From assembly GCF_947242115.1 (NCBI RefSeq), contig NC_074715.1:48398586-48462585 (forward strand): a stretch of 64,000 nucleotides of DNA, read 5' to 3'. A program made the position numbers and the translations under genes. This DNA comes from Biomphalaria glabrata. Its lineage: Eukaryota > Mollusca > Gastropoda > Planorbidae. The notes under the pieces were generated by a model. It made no database searches and was not told the origin of the DNA. It worked only from the letters and a program-made list of their open reading frames with translations. Positions 59,001 through 64,000 of this stretch are shown here, one piece after another; position 1 is the stretch's first letter; every line of letters starts with the position of its first letter.

Positions 59001-61614
59001 AAGCGCAACGGTTCACAAAATGAAGGAATACCAAAATTACTTTGGATTTTTTAATTTTAATAAGCATTTACTTTCATATTTCTCTTGGTCTGTTTGACCC
59101 TTGGGGTACATCACATTATGTTTCGAACATCTTTTTCTATTCTTCTCATGTCATTTACCCTGACTGTACCCCTGCCTTTTCTCGATACTGCCTTCTCATC
59201 ACTTTCAGGGTTCCACTTTATCTTTCCCCTAGCAGAAGAGTCTATGTAAGCCCGAAGGCGTGGTGATATTGTCTAAAAATTTGTAACCCTGTTCCTCCCT
59301 GACTAACCTTTTTTTTTTCCACGTGCAAAGTAGGTCCATTTTTGTTTATTCTGTTGGACGTAAATGACTTGAACTAGTGTGTCAATGTGTTAAGAAACTT
59401 GAGTTATGAGTTTGGATTTCTTGACTGAGGATTGAGGATTGTTTTCTATTGTGTTAGTGAATCGAGATACATAAATTTGATTTGGAGATTGTGACATTAT
59501 TTCTTTTTATCGGGGATATTGATTGATCATAGTTGGATTGCGCTTCTGCAATCACAGAGAGATACCAGCGATCAAAGAATCGGTGAGTTGCTTTCTTTAG
59601 TTCAATCCCACGTCGTAACAACATGCTTCTTCTTCTACAGAGGTCAGAGGTCGTCGTAGGGCCCCATTGCCAGTGGGATTCTTTTTCGAATGTCCTTTTT
59701 TGTGGTACGGTCTCTCTAGCACTTACTGTTACTGGAAAGGCGTTGAAGTTCCCGCGGTTTTCTTAGACCGGTGATGCCCAAACTAATTCAATCTGCGGGC
59801 CATTTTAATTTCCAACACTAATGTCGCGGGCCACATGATCGAAAAAATATAAAAACTTAATAAAATTGACCTGAAACTATTTTATTTCAGCTACAAGGAC
59901 CTAGTACTTTAATTACATTAATTATTGGGATATTTTAATTTTCTTTTTACGCTAGCGTCAGAAAATGGTGCAAGTTCTGCTTATGTTTTGTTGTTGTTTT
60001 TGTATATAGCCACACTTTTTGTATAAATCAAACATTCTATAATCTGAGTCCTATTTCATAAACGCATAAATGCTAAATGCCTTGATCGCAATCCATTAGA
60101 AAAACAAATGAGGGCCCTAACGTAGGTAAAGATACATTTTGAACATTTTTTTAAGGGAGGGATGATTTTATATATTTTGTGCCGACGTATCGGCGGGTCA
60201 GATGGAAGCACGTCGCGGGCTGGATCTGGCCCGCGGGCCGTATTTCGGGCATTACTGTGATTTAGACAAAAAAAAAAGTAACAAAAGTCAGTACTTACGT
60301 CCTTTAAAAATAACGAGAAATTCTTTCTTTTGGTCAGTGTCGTAACAAGCTGAAGTGTCAAAATAGTTCACTGAATGACCATGGTCATTGAAATCGTAGA
60401 AGTTGACAGCAAAGTAAAATCCAGTCTGGAGAAGAAATAGATAAGAAATAGAACAGAGACCAGACTTTTCTAAAACGCTTGTCACGTACCTATATTAGAT
60501 TTTAATTGCATGCTTCTTACCGATACATGCTGTCACGTACCTATATTAGATTTTAATTGCATGCTTCTTACCGATACATGCTGTCACGTACCTATATTAG
60601 ATTTTAATTGCATGCTTCTTACCGATACATGCTGTCACGTACCTATATTAGATTTTAATTGCATGCTTCTTACCGATACATGCTGTCACGTATCTATATT
60701 AGATTTTAATTGCATGCTTCTTACCGATACATGCTGTCACGTATCTATATTAGATTTTAATTGAATGCTTCTTACCGATACAATCACTTTTTTCCCCATA
60801 CTTTCTATGTATCGATTATCTTAGTATCAGTTATTATGATATAATTTATATGATATATGTTAGATGTTTGGGTAAATGGCATAGACCGCTTTCGCTTCGT
60901 TATCAGCGGGACTCCAGTTCGAATCCCTTCTAGAGCTGAGGTGGTTCTTTTGTGTTAGGCCCTCTAAAGGTTCATAACGCATTGCAGACTATAGACTTTA
61001 GTAATATATATATATGTTGGGTGAAAGCCAGAGCCTCATCTCTGCCAGAACCACCACCATCGGTACATGAAACGTAAGAAAGTAGCAGCCCAAGAAAGTA
61101 GATATCCTTCAGAGAAGCTGGAGATGGATAGGTCACACCCTGCATCCAATATAACAAGGCAAGCCCTAACCTGGAACCCCTAAGAAAAGAGGAAGAGAGT
61201 ACGGACGCAATTTGGAAGCAGATGCCAAGCTGATGGGCAAGACTTGGGGACAGTTGGAGACTCGCCCAGAACCGAAACGCCTGGAGGAAGCTGGTTGGTG
61301 GCTTATGCCCCAGAAAGGACAACAGGCAGAGATGAGATCTGCTGTTGATGTTATTCGTCAAAAAAAGTGATAGACAATAAGAAATAATTAAAGAATTTCG
61401 TTTCGTCGTTCTTCGAATCAAGGACAGTACGAAATAATATGACTTCTGATTCAATCCTGTGAGAATATTTTGCACCCAAATAAACTTCTTTCTTTTATCG
61501 CTTTTACGGTGACGATAATGCAACCACATATCAGTAATTAGTTCTAAATTCATTTTACAAAACAACTCACACAATTAAAAAGTGGGTTAGGTAGATACTG
61601 AAGCGGGAAAAATC
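40919..61614 (-). CDS. Gene 3: type I membrane protein with four PAN/apple-like modules, 14 exons, 5' end not certain
   Basis: Fourteen minus-strand exons: 61614-61571 (probable), 60425-60299, 58936-58760, 54304-54080, 50675-50569, 50225-50150, 48296-48184, 47033-46895, 46330-46091, 43786-43520, 43221-43177, 42473-42417, 41773-41729 and 41058-40919. The last thirteen total 1758 bp, exactly 586 codons with the stop, and all junction phases agree. In order: an unrecognised N-terminal region of about 100 residues (FYFAVNFYDFNDHGH), PAN module 1 (CNSFDYC), a second unrecognised region, PAN module 2 (CESFDY), PAN module 3 (CESFEIC), PAN module 4 (CASFVTC), a Pro/Ser/Thr linker on three small exons, a transmembrane helix and a tail of about 20 residues. 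PAN/apple modules bind proteins or carbohydrates, so a surface recognition role is inferred. No known protein with this full order comes to mind. Confidence 0.82.
41165..41400 (+). repeat. Dispersed repeat, 'ACAAAGCTTATATCAAC' family
   Basis: Family phrases ACAAAACTTCAACTCAGTCT, GAGTTGAAACTTTGTACAGT and TTATTTATTG are present. It lies in the last intron of gene 3. Confidence 0.5.
41729..41773 (-). CDS. Gene 3 linker exon, 45 bp
   Basis: The acceptor is ttctttcatcatag and the donor GTACGT; 15 codons, phase 1 at both ends, encoding VYGKKCSETNRSNNT-like sequence with one cysteine. Size and phase match its neighbours, but the small exon makes it less certain. Confidence 0.6.
41890..42090 (+). 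mobile_element. SINE S3, degraded copy
   Basis: The S3 body (CCACCCAGCTCTAATGGGTA, AAAGTAAAGGCGGCTGGCCA) follows a worn tRNA-like head. Directly followed by an S1 SINE. Confidence 0.55.
42114..42298 (+). mobile_element. tRNA-derived SINE, family S1
   Basis: It starts GGGAAGCGTGGTCGAGAGGC and ends GCGCTATATAAAAGCGATA. The B-box segment between GCCAAGTGC and CGACTCGGGC is partly deleted. Confidence 0.8.
42417..42473 (-). CDS. Gene 3 linker exon, 57 bp
   Basis: The acceptor is tttcacag and the donor GTAAGA; 19 codons, phase 1 at both ends, encoding ENFPANPTLRASPTVSQK. Pro/Ser/Thr-rich with no cysteine. Confidence 0.65.
43016..43113 (-). mobile_element. SINE S2, head half
   Basis: Minus-strand reading starts GGCTGCCTGGTCGTGTGG and has GGTTCAAACCTACCCGC; the tail is missing. 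Confidence 0.7.
43177..43221 (-). CDS. Gene 3 linker exon, 45 bp
   Basis: The acceptor is ttgttgtttag and the donor GTAAGT; 15 codons, phase 1 at both ends, encoding VNTLPIVQPVNPIT, a proline-rich stalk piece. Confidence 0.65.
43520..43786 (-). CDS. Gene 3 exon: PAN module 4
   Basis: The acceptor is gcattcgcag and the donor GTAAGT; 89 codons, phase 1 at both ends. Its signature is ECANLC, then CASFVTC and IECTVT, ending HCNLYT. It is the longest and most diverged of the four modules. Confidence 0.82.
43868..44095 (-). mobile_element. LINE 3' relic, group B
   Basis: The minus frame encodes TAGYTLEAKRKSTAEERLRR, then a worn stretch that in a second frame gives GLRSHRKYCIPH, like a C-terminal zinc finger. 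Best preserved member of group B here. Confidence 0.6.
44489..44690 (+). repeat. Dispersed repeat, 'ACAAAGCTTATATCAAC' family (plus part copy at 44756-44880)
   Basis: Landmarks AACAAAGTTTATATTAACTC, TTTCTCCCTTACACATTGTC and AAGTTGAAAATTTGCACAAT are present. A second partial unit follows. Confidence 0.5.
44890..45895 (+). mobile_element. LINE relic with reverse-transcriptase C-terminus, group C
   Basis: Degenerate frames in order give EFTYLGMTI, ASAAMAKLSERLGK, RRLRWLGHVSHMPDGIILKD (open in 45393-45839), WEEIAQDRTAWRQTV, and a worn C2H2 finger (RSRIGLISHTRFCP). This is the last 300 or so residues of a non-LTR reverse transcriptase protein, broken by frame changes and stops near 45218 and 45375. 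It lies in an intron of gene 3, antisense to it. Confidence 0.8.
46091..46330 (-). CDS. Gene 3 exon: PAN module 3
   Basis: The acceptor is tttactactag and the donor GTGAGT; 80 codons, phase 1 at both ends. MCARAC, then CESFEIC and CNLRKTHL, closing with GCTHYS. The CTHY ending is shared with module 1. Confidence 0.87.
46410..46672 (-). mobile_element. tRNA-derived SINE, family S3
   Basis: The minus-strand head includes GCTGAGTCGTTAAGCGCTCG with GCTTCCGAACCTGCGGTC, a Leu/Ser-tRNA-like layout. The body shares GGCGGTTGGTCGTTGTGCTG with 35515-35757. Confidence 0.8.
46895..47033 (-). CDS. Gene 3 exon: PAN module 2, second half
   Basis: The acceptor is gttttgtcag in phase 0 and the donor GTAAGT in phase 1. 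It encodes ENTFVCESFDYSFTTGTCRL then a Ser/Thr-rich run. Confidence 0.82.
47225..47420 (+). repeat. Dispersed repeat, 'ACAAAGCTTATATCAAC' family
   Basis: TTTACAAAGCTTATTTCAAC, TTATTTCTCCCACATCCATT and TAAGCTGAAACTTTGCACAA occur in family order. A partial second unit follows to about 47500. Confidence 0.6.
47905..48110 (+). mobile_element. LINE 3' relic with zinc-finger end, group C-like
   Basis: Degenerate frames give EEKRQRKKKQ then PAEITCPVCGRTFPGLT, like the C2H2 finger ending group C proteins. Confidence 0.5.
48184..48296 (-). CDS. Gene 3 exon: PAN module 2, first half
   Basis: The acceptor is taatatacag in phase 1 and the donor GTAATA in phase 0. It encodes LLQKYLVFPKSKFSDNII, TTFNMVSVTDCAVSCGQ. 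Only with the next exon does it make a full PAN module. Confidence 0.8.
48355..48527 (-). mobile_element. tRNA-derived SINE, family S2
   Basis: Minus strand: GCTGCCTGGTCATGTCG, then CAGGTTCGAACCCTGCCC (B box) and the S2 tail. It starts about 60 bp from exon 48296. Confidence 0.75.
48957..49110 (+). mobile_element. tRNA-derived SINE, family S2
   Basis: Plus strand: GGCTGCCTGGTCGTATGG, then a worn B box CTCGGGTCAAAC and the tail CTCCGAAACACGAG. Confidence 0.7.
50150..50225 (-). CDS. Gene 3 exon: unrecognised second region, last part
   Basis: The acceptor is actgtttcag in phase 0 and the donor GTAATT in phase 1. It encodes NTNKTYTSTDIRDDLDIPND, acidic and polar. Confidence 0.7.
50364..50553 (+). 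repeat. Dispersed GGGGCCCC repeat
   Basis: It begins AGTGGCGTAGCTAGAG and ends TAGCTACGCTCCTGTG, as in 1857-2048. Its right edge is about 10 bp from the donor of gene 3 exon 50569. Confidence 0.65.
50569..50675 (-). CDS. Gene 3 exon: unrecognised second region, first part
   Basis: The acceptor is gtttgaatag in phase 1 and the donor GTAGGT in phase 0. It encodes TENGTMRTLDVASVYKILTD, then VYNSMFQITITLPD. It has a helix-strand look similar to the YLDQVYNTFINS region of exon 58760. Confidence 0.72.
51233..51465 (+). mobile_element. tRNA-derived SINE, family S1, full length
   Basis: GCATGGTCGAGAGGCCAATA, then GAGGTTCGACACCCGACT (B box) and an end AGTGCTATATAACTATTA. It gives the clearest A/B-box pair of the family. 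Confidence 0.85.
51600..51760 (+). repeat. Family M dispersed repeat, left arm
   Basis: AATAGATTGTGCCTAGC, AATACTAAATCTGTGAGATA and CTATGATCCTGTCACGTGTC match 28130-28230. A matching right arm (AAGTACAATTTATTCGATGC) is at about 53590-53630, so the 23-bp array lies inside the element. Confidence 0.55.
51785..53480 (+). repeat. 23-bp minisatellite, about 73 units, with higher-order repeat
   Basis: The unit is CCTCAAAGTATCTTACAAC plus TGTG, with CTCACAAC/CTTACAAC variants. The odd junction CTCATAGTCTCATAG recurs at 52293 and 52921, giving a higher-order period of 628 bp. The array is free of stops in the plus frames because none arises in the unit, so the 404-codon frame here is not evidence of a gene. 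Located in a gene 3 intron. Confidence 0.96.
53640..53770 (-). repeat. Dispersed repeat, 'ACAAAGCTTATATCAAC' family, inverted
   Basis: ATTTCACCTTGATCCGAGAT, GGTGTGCGAGAAATAACGTG and TACCAGACAGATAG are the inverse of the family landmarks. Confidence 0.5.
53785..53935 (+). repeat. Minisatellite, 12- to 13-bp unit
   Basis: TTTTTTGTTCAC units, about a dozen copies with T-run length changes. Confidence 0.92.
54080..54304 (-). CDS. Gene 3 exon: PAN module 1
   Basis: The acceptor is ccctatctag and the donor GTAAGT; 75 codons, phase 1 at both ends. Signature DCAAACVSAASFTCNSFDYC, then GCLLGQKH and a final CTHYT. Confidence 0.87.
54410..54660 (+). mobile_element. LINE 3' relic, group D
   Basis: It shares GCTCAGAAAGACAAAAAGAT-like, TGCTCCTTCTTCCCTAAT, GAATGGGTTGCCTGAACCAG and TTAAGTCATTGATTAATTAA with 62994-63370; ends in an AGAAACGTCTATAATATAT stretch into which the hAT element has inserted. 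Confidence 0.65.
54671..55769 (-). mobile_element. hAT element, non-autonomous, 1099 bp, with transposase relic
   Basis: The ends are CAGTGATGCCCAACC and the inverse GTTTGGGCATCACTG. The target duplication ATATATAA lies at 54663-54670 and 55770-55777. Subterminal GGCCCGCGGGCC-type motifs lie inside both ends. On the minus strand 55070-54840 encodes PTDLQMELIDLHSQTFLFEKF, as in the C-terminal half of hAT-like (ZBED/GTF2IRD2-type) transposases, upstream of the dimerisation region. The rest of the transposase is missing. Confidence 0.9.
55798..55943 (+). repeat. Dispersed repeat flanking the 34-bp array
   Basis: TTAATCCCAGTGTTTCTCAA, AAAGTTCCTCACTACACG and AATTTCGTTCGCCTCA match 36236-36375 in inverse orientation, so the array grew at the edge of a dispersed repeat. 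Confidence 0.6.
55944..58563 (+). repeat. 34-bp GC-rich minisatellite, about 77 units, with 1042-bp higher-order repeat
   Basis: The unit is CTCCGACAGTGGGATCCTGG followed by ATGTGCGCTGCAAT. Two unit types alternate irregularly (GGGATCCTGG and GGGGTCGTGG). A 22-bp short unit (GGATATCTCC junction) recurs at 56361 and 57403, 1042 bp apart, which is 30 x 34 + 22. No stop occurs in any frame of the main unit, so long open frames of 700-900 codons appear on both strands. None has coding support. Located in a gene 3 intron. Confidence 0.97.
58564..58640 (-). mobile_element. LINE 3' fragment, group D, at the array's right edge
   Basis: AGCATTAGGCAAGAAGGAGC and ACCCCTACGAG are the inverse of the group D TGCTCCTTCTTCCC region. 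Very short. Confidence 0.4.
58760..58936 (-). CDS. Gene 3 exon: N-terminal region, part 2
   Basis: The acceptor is tttttcccctgcag and the donor GTAATT; 59 codons, phase 1 at both ends. It encodes PYHPYLDQVYNTFINSAANL, later FQQISLTYDDINDVYMSVTA. No cysteine. Not recognised. Confidence 0.82.
59080..59250 (-). mobile_element. LINE 3' relic, group A
   Basis: GACCCTTGGGGTACATCACA, TTCGAACATCTTTTTCTATT and CTCATGTCATTTACCCTGAC follow the group A order, strongly diverged. Confidence 0.4.
59769..60257. mobile_element. hAT-type MITE, 489 bp, related to 54671-55769
   Basis: The ends are CGGTGATGCCCAAACT and the inverse CGGGCATTACTG, with the same TGCGGGCCATTTTAATTTCC and CGTCGCGGGCTGGATCTGGC subterminal blocks. 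No clean 8-bp target duplication, so it is older. It ends about 40 bp from the gene 3 donor at 60298. Confidence 0.78.
60299..60425 (-). CDS. Gene 3 exon: N-terminal region, part 1
   Basis: The acceptor is atttcttctccag in phase 0 and the donor GTAAGT in phase 1. It encodes TGFYFAVNFYDFNDHGHSVN, then CYDTDQKKEFLVIFKG. The strand-rich, aromatic pattern suggests a beta domain; the family is not recognised. Confidence 0.82.
60480..60780 (+). repeat. 51-bp tandem repeat, six units
   Basis: The unit contains TGTCACGTACCTATATTAGA and GCATGCTTCTTACCGATACA. The 51-bp period keeps one plus frame open (60510-60764). It lies in a gene 3 intron 55 bp upstream (in gene sense) of exon 60425. Confidence 0.95.
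61020..61345 (+). mobile_element. LINE C-terminal relic, group H
   Basis: Degenerate frames give ASNITRQALTWNP, KRKRE, LMGKTWGQLETR, then WWLMPQKGQQ. This is the well-known end of many non-LTR reverse transcriptase proteins. Frame changes interrupt it. Confidence 0.75.
61571..61614 (-). CDS. Gene 3 probable upstream exon
   Basis: The donor GTGAGT (phase 0) fits the phase 0 start of exon 60425. The open frame reads FFPLQYLPNPLFNC, which would place an NCT glycosylation sequon across the junction. The acceptor is uncertain: ttggacag gives a phase 1 start at 61614, cgcttcag a shorter exon at 61597. Confidence 0.42.
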
Positions 61615-62321
61615 CTGTCCAATGTGGAAGCTACCATGCATCAATGTCACCGGAAAAAGTCAGTATTCCCGTTACGGCGAAAACCGTACAGTATGTCTTA
61701 GCCTATATAGTCGCAAATAGATTACATATTCTTATCATATTCATAATATAATTGACCATACTTGAAACTTAATTAAATAGTTGTTAAATAACTTCAATCC
61801 AATTTTTTTTTTTTTTTTGGTTTTGGCAGGATGGCCCATAAAAGAGGCACATAAAGCCCAAAAAAGAGGCAAAGAAAAGAGGCCTAAGGCCCAAGGATTC
61901 CTATGATGATAAAGCTAAAACTGAATAGCGCAAATTCTGAGCTTTCCTTTTTTTTTTTAAAAAAAAAAAAAGAGATACTTATGTTGGGGTGTTGCTCAAT
62001 TGTAATTTTGTTTTGTTTTTGTTGTTTTTTTTAATAAGATTTTCAAGCAAATTATTTAAATTGTATTTTTTTTTATAGGGATGTCAAAACAGCGAATCAA
62101 ATTCAATATACTCGTTGACATATCAATTTATATGACAAATTATCTATTTAAAGAATCTTATTCTTTTTTTTTTCTTTTATATATTGATCTTTCTGTTTGA
62201 GTTGAAGCAAAAACAAAAAACACAACAAAAAAGAAACATACTTATTTGTGCTGGGGACTATTAAAAAAAATTATAAATTTAAAAAGAGTTTATCACAGAT
62301 ACTATATTTTTATCTTTTCAG

Positions 62322-62434
62322 TCTGTGGTGATTCTAACTTCAGGACCTCTCGGTGTCAGCTGGTGGAGATTAGTTGTCCCGGGACTTCATTGGGGAAAAA
62401 ATTATCGCCAGACCAGACAATTTGTAAAGAATAA
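62322..62434 (+). CDS. Possible terminal exon, Kazal-like
   Basis: A good acceptor (tatttttatcttttcag) leads to a phase 1 frame CGDSNFRTSRCQLVEISC, then TIC and a TAA stop. The VCG..C.L....C..C pattern recalls a Kazal/follistatin module. No partner exon upstream is visible on this strand, so it may be a remnant or chance. Confidence 0.3.
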
Positions 62435-62554
62435 TCAATCTTAGATTATATATAGCCCTCTAAATGCTGTTTGGCCTCACGCGTCTGAAAATGGCTTTAT
62501 TTCTCTACTAAAAATGTGAGAAACATTGTACTAGCTTTACCACCGACTCTTTTT

Positions 62555-62992
62555 CTTTGCTTCTTATGGGTAAATATTCCCATCGATCCTCCAATCTCTA
62601 GGCGTAGTTTAACAATCATTTGATTGCGGCTCAAACCAAAAATGCTGTCATTGTTGTTTGATAAATGCCATGTATATGTTGTTGTTTTATTTAATCAAAC
62701 ACACTTTATAAAACAAAACATGTTGGCTTATTATCCTGTTCCACAAACCAGTAAAGATTTGTTCACTTGTCCTGCTCGATTCTAAATTCAGGGTCCACCT
62801 GTAGTTTCTTCGTCTCTCTCAGTATATAAACGTACAAAGGTTGAAGGTCATAGTGTCAATCTATCTGAGAAAAGCACCCTCAAACATTTCTTGGAGACGG
62901 GGATTTTCTACAGTTTGTGCCGTTTTGGCTGGCCGGATAAAACTACATCGCGGGCCGGATGTGGACCGTGGGCCGAATTTTGGGAATTACTG
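62555..62992. mobile_element. hAT-type element fragment, right end
   Basis: TTGCGGCTCAAACCAAAAAT matches 55311-55330, and CATCGCGGGCCGGATGTGG to GGAATTACTG matches the right end of 54671-55769. The left end is not found. Confidence 0.55.
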
Positions 62993-62993
62993 G

Positions 62994-63370
62994 ACTAGAG
63001 TAACACCTTTAGTAAAATCACTAAATTTAGAAAGCCTTCAGGATAGAAGACTCAAAAGTAAGTTAGCAATTATACATAAAACACTGAACCTTAATCTTCA
63101 AATACAAAAACAAAATTTTATAAAATACTCAGAGAGACACAAAGATAAAGGCACATTCCTCATCCCATATGCTAGGACAAATTTGTACTAATGCTCCTTC
63201 TTCCCTAGTGCTATTGAAGCATGGAATGGATTGCCTGAGCTATCCAGGAAAACCATTGACTTGGCAGAATTTAAGTCATTGGTTAATATGCATGACTGAA
63301 TACATGACGCGTAGGACGTAATCATCTTCTTTTTTTGAAGTAACGTCTGTATTATATAAGATAAAGATAA
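62994..63370 (+). mobile_element. LINE 3' end, group D, best copy
   Basis: An open stretch encodes TRVTPLVKSLNLESLQDRRL, KYSERHKDKGTFLIPYARTN, with AWNGLPELSRKTIDLAEFKS following in another frame and the tail ending AAGATAAAGATAAG. This is the C-terminus of a CR1/Jockey-like reverse transcriptase, 5'-truncated. Confidence 0.75.
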
Positions 63371-63789
63371 GCAGATTTAGTAAATGTTGTGATCAGGTGC
63401 TTTGAAAATTATATTATCTAAGTCGATTGCAAAGACATAACGAAAATAATGTCAAGAAATGAGTTTGTTTTTATTTCATTGTGGGTGTTACTTCCCTCGT
63501 ATAGCAGCTTAATTGTAAGTTGCAATTAAAAGGAAACACGTGTTGCTTTCGCTGTAAGAAGAAGTATATTCGGTGGCCTAACAAGGGTATATGATGCCCC
63601 TCACCACTTGATGCCCCGTGCGGCCCGCACCACTCGCACACGGCTAGCTACGCCACAGAGTATATTCATTTGAAAGTTGTTCGTCGCTTGTAGTCGAAGA
63701 TTTTAAAAGAGAAACTAATTCGCTGTCCATTTCTTTACTTTGACCTATCCCTTATTTGACCGTTGGGGCGAAATAAATAAATTTTAAAG

Positions 63790-63935
63790 TAAAGCTTATA
63801 TTAGGCCCAGTTGTATCAATAGTAATGTCTGCGCTAGATGTGGCTAAATATTTAGGTCGCAGCCGGGGCTGCGTAGCCACGGGAAATACCGCATTCCTCA
63901 TTAATCTTCGGGCTCGATGACAAGCTTTATTATTA
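63790..63935 (+). mobile_element. LINE 3' relic, group B
   Basis: AAATATTTAGGTCGCAGCC, GGGGCTGCGTAGCCACGGG and CATTCCTCATTAATCTTCGG; one frame gives GLRSHGKYRIPH, a C2H2-like end. Confidence 0.55.
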
Positions 63936-63939
63936 TTAT

Positions 63940-64000
63940 TGTTATTATTAATTAAGTTTGGATCGGTCATATAATTAAATTTGTAATAGATCTAACAATA
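63940..64000 (+). repeat. Family M dispersed repeat, start, cut by window edge
   Basis: AAGTTTGGATCGGTCATATA, ATTAAATTTGTAATAGATCT and AACAATA match 28070-28130. Confidence 0.5.

Noticed and set aside
60510-60764. 85-codon plus-strand frame
   Set aside because: A 51-bp tandem repeat read in one frame.
60780-60809. Minus-strand mini-exon KVWGKKVIVS before exon 60425
   Set aside because: Phase fits, but there is no pyrimidine tract; the candidate at 61571-61614 has better sites and a more protein-like frame.
60972-61574. 200-codon minus-strand frame
   Set aside because: Mostly antisense of a LINE C-terminal relic; no family resemblance in this strand.
1-64000. LTR elements, endogenous viral copies or Polintons
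   Set aside because: I saw no paired LTRs, no gag, pol or envelope-like frame, and no capsid or protein-primed polymerase frame.

Overview
The window looks like nuclear DNA of a mollusc, most likely a gastropod snail. This is inferred from the AT-rich base composition, small phase-1 exons separated by long introns, Helitrons, several tRNA-derived SINE families, many 3' ends of LINEs, and abundant minisatellites. I cannot name the species from sequence alone. I see no prokaryotic features, no CRISPR array, and no recognisable LTR element or Polinton.

Three host gene models can be built by joining open exons through GT/AG splice sites with matching phases. (1) Plus strand, 489-24815: the 3' part of a MEGF/scavenger-receptor-F-like type I membrane receptor. 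It has a two-exon N-terminal module of unknown fold, one EGF-like module per exon for eight exons, and a last exon carrying a transmembrane helix and short tail. Its 5' end lies left of the window. (2) Plus strand, 37181-38827: a paralogous membrane-proximal exon plus transmembrane/tail exon with no EGF exons of its own nearby. It could be an orphan duplicate or an alternative 3' cassette of gene 1. (3) Minus strand, about 61614 down to 40919: fourteen exons of a type I membrane protein with four PAN/apple-like modules, two regions I do not recognise, three tiny linker exons and a transmembrane/tail exon. Genes 2 and 3 are tail to tail. The window is therefore a small cluster of single-pass cell-surface receptors. 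Such genes serve recognition or clearance of particles and immunity in invertebrates, but the role here is inferred.

The introns and intergenic DNA are dominated by mobile elements. An intron of gene 1 holds a head-to-tail Helitron array (about 12048-22051), including an element with an unbroken Rep-helicase reading frame (14851-19713). MITEs with clear terminal inverted repeats and target duplications lie at 2536, 6321, 7523, 10510, 24338, 54671 and 59769. Two of these sit within about 45 bp of splice acceptors of gene 1. Three tRNA-derived SINE families and at least six groups of LINE 3' relics are scattered on both strands.

Large tandem repeats lie at 606 (88 bp, each unit carrying a splice donor), 4080 (about 15 bp), 11055 (about 45 bp), 27262 (55 bp), 32130 (45 bp), 51785 (23 bp), 53785 (about 13 bp), 55944 (34 bp, 2.6 kb, GC-rich) and 60480 (51 bp). 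The long open frames over the 23-, 34-, 45- and 51-bp arrays are by-products of stop-free repeat units. One dispersed repeat of about 400 bp (4383, 27976, 51600, 63940) abuts or contains three of the arrays, resembling the mollusc mobile elements that carry tandem-repeat cores.
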